A stretch of 23,022 bases of DNA from Fragilaria radians (taxonomy: Eukaryota; Bacillariophyta; Fragilariophyceae; Fragilariales; Fragilariaceae), in assembly GCA_900642245.1 (NCBI GenBank), contig CAAAJI010000379.1, forward strand, positions 39,460 through 62,481. The letters run 5' to 3'. The notes below the pieces were generated by a model that saw nothing but the letters and a program-made list of their open reading frames with translations, was not told the DNA's origin and ran no database searches. The position numbers and the translations under genes are program-made. Of this stretch, positions 8,761-17,970 are shown piece by piece (position 1 is the stretch's first letter; each line of letters begins with the position of its first letter).

Positions 8761-10339
8761 GACTTTTGTGATAACTCTTCCTGACGTAGTTTTCTTCGTG
8801 CGCTACATTTTTTTCCGAATTTATTACTGGTACTGTGTTGGGGAACGACACATACTTGCACTCATTGTTTTTCTACTAGATTGAGAACGATTCTCCATTT
8901 GTATCTCCTTTTTGAGTGGTTATCCCTTTGCTCAACCTAAGATTAAAAACTTCAGTATCAACATATGATTATTAGTATTTCGCATATGAAATTCACGCCT
9001 CAGATATCTATCAGCTTTCTTATTTAATCACAAGATTTTTAATCCATTTGAGGATATTCACACTAAAAGTGACAAAAGTGAACATAAGGGTCCTGTTGAA
9101 CAAACCAAAACTTCTTGCCTATGGAACAGACCAACACGTCTTGACTATTGATATTTTGGATAGTTTGATGCCGAAAGTTGGACCTAAGTTTCCTTTGGAA
9201 AAGATAATTTTTGGCGTAGAAATCAATATCTTTACAGGATTTTTGGTTGACTAATGGATAGATTAATGATTTCTGGGTGTGATGCATCATCAGTTCTCAA
9301 CTGGTGATATGCCACAAGATACCAAACCTTTTACTATACCTCCTCGATGTGAAGCTTCCCTTGAGATCTTGGAGACGTTTTGCTTCAATTCATTACAAAA
9401 TGCTGTATCCACGATGAAAAATCTTTCGTATACTAATTCTGGTGTACTTCTAAGCTTTGCGGAATCTTAATCACTTGTGAGGACATTTTCATCTGTATAC
9501 ATCCATCAGTCATATATGTGCAGAAAAGTATGACCTTACTTCTTGTTTCTTGCCACACTCACCCAGTAACTTCACATTCATGCAAGGCAGCATTGATGAT
9601 CATCATTCAATAAAATGATAATTGATATAGATTTGATTGAATTCATTTTATCTTGAATCTAAACTAAATTACTGTCTACAAGTACAACAAGATATTATTG
9701 GTTTTATGACTTTCCAGTGTTGCTAAATATGGATTATACTTAAAATTCGATTACAAGAAGGACCTTGCACGTGCTAGAAAACTCGCATCAACAAGTGTGT
9801 TGTGACATGGTAGTAAGATAACAAAAAGTTCATCAGGAGAGGCATTCTTTAGATTGAAGAAGGCCTTAATGAAAATTCGCAGCAATATGAAGAACATTAA
9901 TATTATTTACTGGAGGATGGAAAACATGCAGACATCCAGCATAGCAAGTGCTAGCAACCACTTCTAGGAGGCCAATAAAATGCTCATTTGGGGTCTCAAC
10001 TCCTCTCTCATGTTTTTGAAGTTTCCGGAAAAAATGTAACATTAATAACCTTTACTTTAATTCAAACGGCACACTCACAGAGTCTTTCGCACTGGAAAAG
10101 TCATTTTTCAAGACTCACGAATGAGGCTAATACGAGTACGGAAAAGTCGCAGCAGTCACGTGATGACCGACGTTTACTCACTAAAAATTTCCAGAGGCCT
10201 CCATTAATGGGTCACCTAAGTCATTGGAGAATGTCCCTGTTACACATTCATTTTCAGGAGGCCCATAATCTGCAATCGAAAATACTCCAAACTACCCTGA
10301 AGTCATTGTCGCTAAGGGAGCGACTGGATCACAAGCAAA
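8761..10339. other. Intergenic region between divergent genes
   Basis: This region separates the start of the acyltransferase gene (-) from that of the SGNH-like gene (+) and should contain both promoters. Open frames at 9048-9254 (+), 9063-9290 (-), 9279-9470 (+) and 9988-10437 (+) have no recognisable motifs; the last overlaps the start of the next gene in another frame. No repeat or RNA gene was recognised. Confidence 0.45.
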
Positions 10340-11605
10340 ATGATTCCTTCATATCAAGGAAGTACAGATCGTTCCACTCTTTGGATTGGTGCTATATTAA
10401 CCTTGATACTATATATCCTTTATATGAAGGAAGATGAGACGCACAACAATGCCAATAAATTGCGTGTCAAGCTAACTTCTGAATCCTCTTTCTACCGTCT
10501 TGCGACTGATAGTCATGAAGCAAGAAGAAACGCGTCATCCACCGCTGTATCCACTATCCTACCATGCTTCAGAGAAAAATCCACTATTCCTCTTTATTTT
10601 GAATCAGATTACAACTTTTGCGTTGTCAACAATGACGTACTAGCTCGAGGAGATAGTTATGGAACAGTCCACGAATCGAAGCAACCATATTCTATTTCCA
10701 ACTATACATTTGCCAAATTTCACAACCATACAACATGTTCAAGCTTGTCAGCAACGTTACAAGCCATTAAATATGGTACTCGAAAATGGATTGACCCTTC
10801 CAAACAAAGTACTCCTAGCTTATTACGTGAAAAGTTTCAATCCTATTTTATTCCACACAAATGCGATTTGCCATATCTTTCTACTCATGAGGCTTGTTCG
10901 ATTATGAGCCAATACTCTCACATCTTTACCATTGGTGATTCGTTCACTCGTCACCTACGACAAGCCTTGTTGATTATGCTTAGACGTGACCTAATTCTTG
11001 GTGGAATCGAAACATTCAATAAGCACGGAGAAGACAATCCCTTTGATTGTCGATGTGATGGACAATTTAGTGAACACGCACATTGTCGACAGAATGATAA
11101 CTTCTTTAATACCATGATACCACGTGATCTCAATTTATGTTCAGAGTTGCCGGACAAGGATCAATTTCAATTCAATTTTGAATGGAATTGGACATCCGTC
11201 GATTGTTCGCAAAAAGAAACAAAAAGTGTTTTACTTCTTTTGCAAGGTGGCGCACACTTTGAAACAAACGTCGTTCCAACCATGGATTACTTTGTCATTC
11301 CCCATATGGACCATCCTAATATTCGGCGCTGTGCAGCCTTAAACAAATTACGAGTTCTTTGGATAGCCTTTACGTCACAGTCCAGAAGTATGGATCAAAA
11401 ATATCCACATCAGTCACGGGAAAATGCTACAGCATTCAATCAGAAAATGAATGCAAAGGTTCAAGAGTACATTCCGAATGTTACGATAGTAGATTGGTGG
11501 AATCTAACCTCAGATGCACAAACATCTGATGGATTTCACTTTTTGACAGATGTCAATCTTCAGAAAGCCAATCATTTTTTGCATGTCATCAAGTACCTAG
11601 CCTGA
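10340..11605 (+). CDS. Type II membrane protein with SGNH / PC-esterase (TBL-like) motifs
   Basis: The 421-residue protein has a short basic N-terminus, one 16-residue hydrophobic segment (about 14-29) and a large C-terminal region, the topology of Golgi type II enzymes. FTIGDSFTRHLR contains the GDS block (199-201), LLLLQGGAHFET (299-309) matches the central Gly/His block, and SDGFHFLTDVN contains the D-x-x-H pair (Asp397, His400). This order, with about 200 residues between GDS and DxxH, is that of the PC-esterase/TBL family, whose plant and animal members O-acetylate polysaccharides or sialic acids. Seven N-glycosylation sequons (including N64, N121, N283, N380) fit a luminal location. A glycan O-acetyltransferase or esterase of the secretory pathway is therefore likely; the substrate is unknown. 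A second GDS at 104-106 lacks the hydrophobic strand context and is probably not catalytic. Confidence 0.7.
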   Translation: MIPSYQGSTDRSTLWIGAILTLILYILYMKEDETHNNANKLRVKLTSESSFYRLATDSHEARRNASSTAVSTILPCFREKSTIPLYFESDYNFCVVNNDVLARGDSYGTVHESKQPYSISNYTFAKFHNHTTCSSLSATLQAIKYGTRKWIDPSKQSTPSLLREKFQSYFIPHKCDLPYLSTHEACSIMSQYSHIFTIGDSFTRHLRQALLIMLRRDLILGGIETFNKHGEDNPFDCRCDGQFSEHAHCRQNDNFFNTMIPRDLNLCSELPDKDQFQFNFEWNWTSVDCSQKETKSVLLLLQGGAHFETNVVPTMDYFVIPHMDHPNIRRCAALNKLRVLWIAFTSQSRSMDQKYPHQSRENATAFNQKMNAKVQEYIPNVTIVDWWNLTSDAQTSDGFHFLTDVNLQKANHFLHVIKYLA

Positions 11606-11699
11606 TTGTAAAGATAATTGGCAGAACCCGAGAGGCAAATATTAGGTGGTTGTGCATACATGAGAAAATATCCGATTCAGGAAGTTTGGATCTATGTAA

Positions 11700-13230
11700 A
11701 CGCTAACTTAAGTTTGTAACAATTGTGATAAGAACTGATACACCTTTTTCTACTGAATCAGAATGAATATAAAGTAACCTAAGTGATGCTTCATGGTACT
11801 TCTTGAACGCATGAAGCATCAGAATTTTGATTGGAGATGTTGAAAGTTGCAAGCACCAATTGGAGTAAAAGACCCACCAGATCCACACCAACCTTGACAC
11901 AAGGGACATATCTCCTTAAATTCCTGTATTTTTCAAAATTACCATCAGACTTTCCTTTCTTTCAACCTTTCTGTATCTCTGCGGCTTTCTAGGTCCACTA
12001 AACTCAAACTTGAAGCCAAAACTCTTTCCGTTTCATGAGTTTCAATGTACATGCTTTCAAATGTATCTTGAATTCATAAAGGCATTAAAAAGGATGTGTC
12101 CTGACTTGGATTAAAAAGCATCAGATGTAAAGTAAGTTGAAAGTCATATTCATGTCTTTTCCGGTTGGGAGAATAACAGATTTCAGCTTTGAAATTGCAT
12201 TCCAATAATTGCCAAATTATTAATACCTGGTACAAAACTTAAGTAGTTAAGGTGATTTTCATATATGCTTCCTTTGCTGGATAGATGTAAATATAAGGCT
12301 TCCCAGGCCTTTCATTGTAGTTACCCTTTCGATTTTGATTTTTCAATCACATTCCTGTTTGTCATACTTTTTTTCTGTCTACCACTTTTCCATCCTCATG
12401 GACACCTGGCCCCACAGCAAACACTGAACTCCACATTTAATCCATGCATCAAATTTGATCTCAAATATGTAGGCAGATTTTTTGCTATCTCCTCTTCCAA
12501 ACGTTCCACCACCTTGGTCATTCAGTCTTTCAAAGTTTTGGTTGAAACAGCTTTCAAATTCTTCTTTGTGCATAGGCAAACATGAAATTTCTCTGTGAAA
12601 TCCAATTCACGGTTCTTGGTTGCTTTCCATTGGATTCAATGGCTCTTTCCTCATTGGAAATAAGTTGGATCTGGCTTGAAGTAGTTTCGTTTTCAAATCA
12701 ACTACTATGCATGCCATCTAAGTGCTAAAGTCCTGATACTTTAGAAGCTGTTTTAATGGTTTGACCATCATGAGTCTCGTCATCAACCCAAGTCTAGGTA
12801 ACAGCGTTTTGCACACCATTTTTTCTTCTTATTCGTTGATTGGCTCTTGTCGAGGAAAAAACGTTTCGACATTGACCTTGCTGCATCTTGTTTTTACCAT
12901 TACGGATTGTGAACTGTAGATTTACGACATGAATGAGTGGCTCATTATTTTGCCCCCAAAATTCATAAATACTGTAAGTAAATACAATTTTTTTCATTGT
13001 ACTAGTAATTTTGGTGCTTTCTTCGCACCGCATTGTTATTTACAAAAGAGAATGTATCTTTGAATTTCTGCTTATACATTTCCAGCAATAAATATGGCAT
13101 GGACTTTTATGATTGCTATTTGTGAACCTCGAATTTGCAGGTCGTACAATTTGATGCATGATACAATATTTAAGTTTTACCAATTGAGCTAACATGTCTT
13201 TGGCATCTACAATTGTATTCAACATCACAG
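11700..13230 (-). pseudogene. Probable decayed coding region, family unknown
   Basis: On the minus strand one frame stays mostly open from 13228 down to about 12565, interrupted by stops at about 13040, 12791, 12733 and 12705. Pieces include a Cys-rich CHIYCWKC, a basic stretch NQRIRRKNGVQNAVT, DDETHDGQTIKTASKVSGL and SNEERAIESNGKQPRTVNW. After frame changes it continues with MTKVVERLEEEIAKNLP and, lower down, EICPLCQGWC followed by GSGGSFTPIGACNFQH, which resembles a zinc-binding knuckle. Long open stretches joined only by frameshifts suggest a once-coding gene, perhaps from a transposon, but I recognise no family. An intron-containing gene is a less likely alternative. The plus-strand frame at 12265-12585 lies antisense to it. 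Confidence 0.35.
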
Positions 13231-13251
13231 AACTTAAAGTAAATTATCCTA

Positions 13252-13440
13252 CTACTAAAAAAGTTTCATGTCCGGTTTAGCCGTCATCCGATTTGTGAAT
13301 TAAACTAAATTTTAGCCGAACTCAATCAAGTAACCCCTAACCTTTCTGTGCTGTAGATTGCCGTTGCTAATTGCATACTCGAGTAAGGGATCGAGTACAA
13401 GTATGGGCTAGAGTACCCAGAGTACCCAGAGTACCCAATC
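13252..13440. repeat. Dispersed short repeat with a 9-bp tandem array
   Basis: The 23 bp at 13252-13274 recur at 14187-14209 with two differences. Around 13378-13410 the sequence ctcgagtaagggatcgagtac resembles the outer arms of the inverted repeat at 6824-6998. It ends in three exact copies of gagtaccca (13411-13437). The stretch has no coding frame. Confidence 0.55.
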
Positions 13441-14186
13441 GATTCCTTATTCTGAAATCACCTGCCGTGCCAATGCTATCAACATTGCATTGTAGTGCTT
13501 AGAGAAGAGCTTTTAACAGTGATATTAGACTGCAATTAAAATAAGATTTGCTCTAATCATTAAGAGTATTAAAAACTGCATTCCTTTGAAAATCAAGCAA
13601 AGATATTTCATATCTATAGTGGGTAAATTCAATATTCAATAATCGACTTACTTTGTCACTGCTTTCAACAGTATTTATAAAATGGATCAAAAATATTGCT
13701 GCAATTTTGGGTTGAATGTTGTTATACTTCATTTGTCTTGAATCTCATACAAGATGATAATAGATAGAACTGAAGCAAACAGAATAACAAAATTGACTTC
13801 CCAACAGCAACAACATCATTTTGAATTGACAGCTTAGATTCTCCAACAGCAGCAACATTATTTTGATGGTCCAAAAGACCAGCAGTAATGGCTTCTACAA
13901 TAATGATGGCATAATAATAATGGTCCAAAGAGCGCCAACATCTATTGTTATAATTTCACAGCAATGTTGCTTATCATTGGTATATTTGACTAACTCACAG
14001 AAACAGTCCCTATACTATGATTTGTAAATTCTGCATCAACAAAAACCATTCTAATAAAGCATATGGCATAATTATTGCGGCAAATTTAAAGCCGGAAAAG
14101 AAAAGAGATTATCAAAACTAATCGTTGCATACTGTTCTTGCATTAAATTATCGTAGCTGCGTGGCAAAGCAAGCTCCAACTCTACA
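13441..14186. other. Gene-free AT-rich stretch with a minor repeat
   Basis: No gene was recognised. Two imperfect copies of a 27-bp sequence rich in caacagcaacaacat (about 13798-13824 and 13839-13866) sit about 42 bp apart, within a 68-codon minus-strand frame (13722-13928) that has no known motif. Confidence 0.4.
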
Positions 14187-14270
14187 CTACTAAAAAAGTT
14201 TCACATCCGATCTGTCCCGTAACCCTTATGCGTTTTGTTAGAAAATAATACTCGACGTCTCGACGCTAGC
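14187..14270. repeat. Second copy of the dispersed short repeat, upstream of the eIF4A-like gene
   Basis: The first 23 bp match 13252-13274. The following cccgtaacccttatgcgttttgttag and aatactcga closely match 6787-6829, which flanks the inverted repeat. It ends about 115 bp before the start codon at 14386, so it may form part of that gene's promoter. Confidence 0.5.
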
Positions 14271-14385
14271 TTTGGAGTTTCCGTTGTACACTGCTGTTAG
14301 TAGCAGTGTCCTAAGTTCCAAACGTGGATAAAATCAGAACTGTATTCCTCTTGTCAATTCTTCGTCATATATTTACTTTACCACC

Positions 14386-15018
14386 ATGGGGGAGGAATTG
14401 AATTCGTCCTCTTCTTTAGGCTTCCTAAACTTTTATATTCTCATTGAGAGATATGATTGGAGATGGGAAACTTGGAATGATCTCTGGGAATACATGGAAA
14501 ACTATGACAACAACGAGGATGCGATAAAGCACTCAGTTTTTCCGATGATCGTATACTGCAATTCTCAAATTATCATGACTCAAATTTGCGACTCAATCCT
14601 TAGGAGCCATACAGAAGAAAAACGTTCTCATCATCATCACTGGCAGATCAAAAAAGTCTTGGAGTTCGGGATTCAACTCGTAGATAAATTCCAAGGAAAC
14701 GAGGCAGTGAAAACTGATAATGCCTCAAATAGCGCAACACTATCGACATTTACGACGACAAAAGCTAAGAGTCTACGATACATTTGGATTGTGACTGATC
14801 AAATGGCCGCTAGTTTGGATAAGTCGATTGCAGCCTGCATTATACATTACCAGTTACCACACTTTATTCGTGACTCTTTTATCCGCCGTATGATCCGAGC
14901 TGGTCGGAACCCGAACTCAAAGGGGGGAATTTCAATTGCATTTGTAACCCCGGAGGAGTTAGTGACATTGAAACAATATTATGCGTTTCAGTTGGAAGAA
15001 TTTCTTGAGTTTCCATAG
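14386..15018 (+). CDS. eIF4A-like helicase C-terminal domain only, degenerate motifs
   Basis: The intact 210-codon ORF starts in a strong eukaryotic context (CCACCATGG). It aligns by eye with the C-terminal RecA lobe of eIF4A. Residues 12-36 (FLNFYILIERYDWRWETWND) match the lobe's first strand and helix. MIVYCNS (54-60) matches the IFCNT strand, VTDQMAASLD (136-145) motif V (STDxxARGxD), and FIRRMIRAGR (165-174) motif VI (YIHRIGRSGR). ISIAFVTPEELVTLKQYY (182-199) matches the final strand and helix. The Arg residues of motif VI survive, but ARG of motif V is AAS and no QxxR/HGD-type segment is seen. The N-terminal DEAD lobe is absent upstream, so it cannot be a helicase alone. It may be an eIF4G-binding decoy or a recent gene relic. 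The open frame and clean domain boundary favour a real gene. Confidence 0.6.
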   Translation: MGEELNSSSSLGFLNFYILIERYDWRWETWNDLWEYMENYDNNEDAIKHSVFPMIVYCNSQIIMTQICDSILRSHTEEKRSHHHHWQIKKVLEFGIQLVDKFQGNEAVKTDNASNSATLSTFTTTKAKSLRYIWIVTDQMAASLDKSIAACIIHYQLPHFIRDSFIRRMIRAGRNPNSKGGISIAFVTPEELVTLKQYYAFQLEEFLEFP

Positions 15019-16229
15019 AAAATGTTTCCAATTCCAAATTGATTGACCCATACCTTTCAAGGTTTGCCATATTTTTCCTTTGTTGATTCAGCTTTTATCA
15101 TATTATCAGCAATTGATCCATAGTTACTTAATTGCAAACACTTGTTGTCTAATCATGAAAGCTTGGAGTCCTAACTGACTATTTTTCCTTTATTATTCCC
15201 ATGCCGGCGTGGCAAATGTTTTTTGGCTGTTTTTGGTTCTACAAAAGTTCCTTAAGCACGTGTGATTAACTATCACCTACATTTTCCAGACCTTTGATTA
15301 TTATCATTTAAAACTTGTGGACAGACAAAAAATATGTATTATCCTTGCCATTTGTGGTAGTTTGTAGATGGGATAAGTCATCACCAATAACTGCATTTAT
15401 TAGCAACACTGGAGGTTTCCAAATGTTGGTAAGGAATAAAATCTATTGAATTAATCTCTTCTAGATTAATTTGGTGTTTTAAATATAATCTTACAGTATT
15501 ATCTTCTACAATTGTAGAATATAGTAAATTTGCCACCAAGATTGAACTTCAGAGATTAACCCACATATTTTTTATTTCTTAGTAACACAAACGTGATCCT
15601 TTTGGATTGACTCATTATTGTAAATTATAATTCAGAAATGGAATCAAATGTAATTACATTTTCCCTGCTTGTGCAAAGATTATTTTATTGATGAAAGTCT
15701 AAGTGATCTATTCTAAAGGCTAGTTTGTTCCAATTTTTTTATGATCCAGCATCATTTCCGAATTTTTTTCAATTACTCCCATATGATCAATCGTAGTTGG
15801 TGACATTTTGATTGAAAATGCAACTTTTTAAATGCTGAAGGTGTAACTATGCTGCCTTGGCTCAATGCACCTTTCAATTAGTGGACATGATTCAAGGATT
15901 CTCTTACCCAGTTGATGTAAGCGGACGACTTTTGTTCTGTATATCTTCCTTTAACTCTGCTTAATTGCTATATTGTACTCCTAGAAATGTGCAATTTTTC
16001 CTTTCTCCAATTGTATTCAATATAATGCTCTATGTTAAACTAAAGATAATACTAATTTTTGCTTGGATTAATCTAATCATTACCAAATCCCGGACTTTTT
16101 TACCTTAAAAGGAATATCGATCATTTGCATACTTATAGGTCGGGGTTAAAATCTTTTTCATATCATTGATTTGAGAGTAATCATTGTTATTTACATTTCA
16201 TATCAACGTTCTTGATGATTGGAGGCATT
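15019..16229. other. Gene-free AT-rich stretch
   Basis: This holds the 3' flank of the eIF4A-like gene and then AT-rich sequence without recognisable coding frames, up to the first identifiable gypsy pol segment. It may include the 5' LTR or gag of that element, but I could not identify either. Confidence 0.45.
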
Positions 16230-17970
16230 CGTGCAGTGATAAGTTTGTCACTTGGGATACTGATACAGTCCCCATAAAGACAGAGACACTCTGATTACTC
16301 AACGGTCCTGAACGAATTTTGTTTGACAGAAAATGAACCTCAAATTCTTGTCAACATGTTTGCTTGCAACACTAGCCTACAATCTGAAAAGAACCCATCA
16401 ATCGGCGTAAAAACCACAATGCAGAGAAACAACATCAGTTCCTTCAAGTACTCCAAAAATATGAGCATCTCTTAGTTGGAACATTAGAATAATTCAATGT
16501 GGCGTCCATTAGCCAACAACTGATGAAACAGGGATCCAAACCAGTACATGATTGCCCGTAAGCGGTCCCTATATCAATGGAGCAGCAGTTGCGTAAGGAA
16601 ATTCAAGATTGGCCTCCGATGTTATTCAAGATATGGTATGAGATTCAATGCATCAAAATGAAATTTCTTTGCAGAACAAATTGAGTACTTGGGCTATTAG
16701 ATCACTCCAACCAGTATACAACAAGATTGATGTCATCCTTAAGATTAAGGCTTCAACACCCAGAACGCCAAAATATTGGCATAGACAACTACTACGCAAC
16801 ATGTGAAACAAAGTCAAGTTTGAATGGCTTCCAACCCATCAACAGGCTTTTGAGAAAGTCATGAAACTGAGGTGGCAAGCCTTTCCACATCTGACTGATG
16901 CAGCTGATCATCAGTTGGGTGCAGTTATTATGCAAGATAAAAAGCCAATAGCTTTTTCTTTGCAAAAATCAATTTAGCACAAAGAGGATACACAATCACT
17001 GATCGTGAGTTGCTATTGCCTATTGAAACCGTCAAAGAATACAAGAGTATCATGTGGGGTTATTCAATGATTGCCTTTACAGACCATAAAGACCGATACC
17101 CTCAATGGCTTAAAAGCTTCAGACCGTGTTTTACGCTGGCATTTACTCCTTGCGGAAAGTGGAGTAACATTTGAGTGTGTCCTGGGAGCGAAACATGTTG
17201 GAGCGGATAAAATATCCTGCTTAGTCATTGGCAATCTGAAGATTCAAGTAGAAGAAGCACTTACACTTCTCTCATACTCTGAATACAGTAACATCAAATT
17301 TCCTATGCATACTGCCTTAATTTTCAAATTGCACACAAGAGTCAAAGGACACTGAGAAACGTTTTAACTCAACCCCACTACTCAATGCAACATTTTGAAG
17401 GGCACGATCTCCATTATTACAAAGAAAATATTTACATCCCTCAATCATAACTCTCCTGGTATCATGAATACTTACTTCATCTAGGGTAGACTTGCACTGA
17501 AACAACCATCAAAACACGCTGACATGGCTTGGTTTCAGAAAGGATATGGAACGTTTATGTTATAATCCAATTGAATATATCCTGTAATCTACTGCATCGG
17601 TTATTTGAAGCACCTATCACACAACATAATAGGCCCTGTCCGCTAGTGCTTGGTAGAGACACAATTCACAATACCGCACTAAAAGCAAATTGGAATCCAA
17701 TTCAAAAAAGAAAACAGGACATAAATCAAATTTTAAGAAAGAAAAAAGAATATAAAAAATAAAATCCTTATGAGCACAACATTGGAGACCAAGTGTAATT
17801 AGAAACAACAGGAGGAAATTATCAGCACCTCGCATAGGACCATATCTGGTAACAACGGTATACAAAATGGAGCAGTACAATTCACAGAGGAGTTGTGTCA
17901 GACAGGGAGAATATCCGCCAGAACTCCTCATTTAATTTTAACCCCATGTTAAGCATAATCTTGGGGGCAA
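16230..17970 (+). mobile_element. Decayed Ty3/gypsy retrotransposon pol remnant
   Basis: Translated plus-strand pieces follow gypsy order with stops and shifts. They are: pre-RT linker TWDTDTVPIKT (about 16250); RT N-terminus KQHQFLQVLQKYEHLL then GSKPVHDCP and AVPISMEQQLRKEIQDW (16425-16612); late RT FNASK*NFFAEQIEYLGY (16640-16710); and RNase H FEWLPTHQQAFEK, DAADHQLGAVIMQDKKPIAF and RGYTITDRELLLPIETVKEY (16815-17050). These are followed by NGLKASDRVLRWHLLLAESG (17107-17166), the integrase N-terminus HFEGHDLHYYKENIYIP and SWYHEYLLHLG (17390-17490), and an integrase C-terminal tail with LVLGRDTIHNTALKANW and NPYEHNIGDQV (17643-17795). The central RT segment carrying the catalytic Asp pair and the integrase catalytic core are missing. 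A purine-rich ttgggggcaa at 17961 may be the old polypurine tract. It is not functional. Confidence 0.85.

Noticed and set aside
9063..9290. 75-codon minus-strand ORF with an overlapping plus-strand ORF
   Set aside because: Neither has a recognisable motif; both seem to be chance frames in the divergent promoter region.
9988..10437. 149-codon plus-strand ORF before the SGNH-like gene
   Set aside because: It overlaps the start of that gene in another frame and has no motif, signal peptide or domain. A uORF role is possible but not supported.
10649..10660. First GDS in the SGNH-like protein (residues 104-106) as the catalytic block
   Set aside because: It lacks the preceding hydrophobic strand and following helix pattern. 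The GDS at 199-201 in FTIGDSFTRHLR has both and the expected distance to DGFH.
12265..12585. 106-codon plus-strand ORF with a hydrophobic segment
   Set aside because: It is antisense to minus-strand frames that look more like old coding sequence, and its hydrophobic run derives from T-rich DNA.
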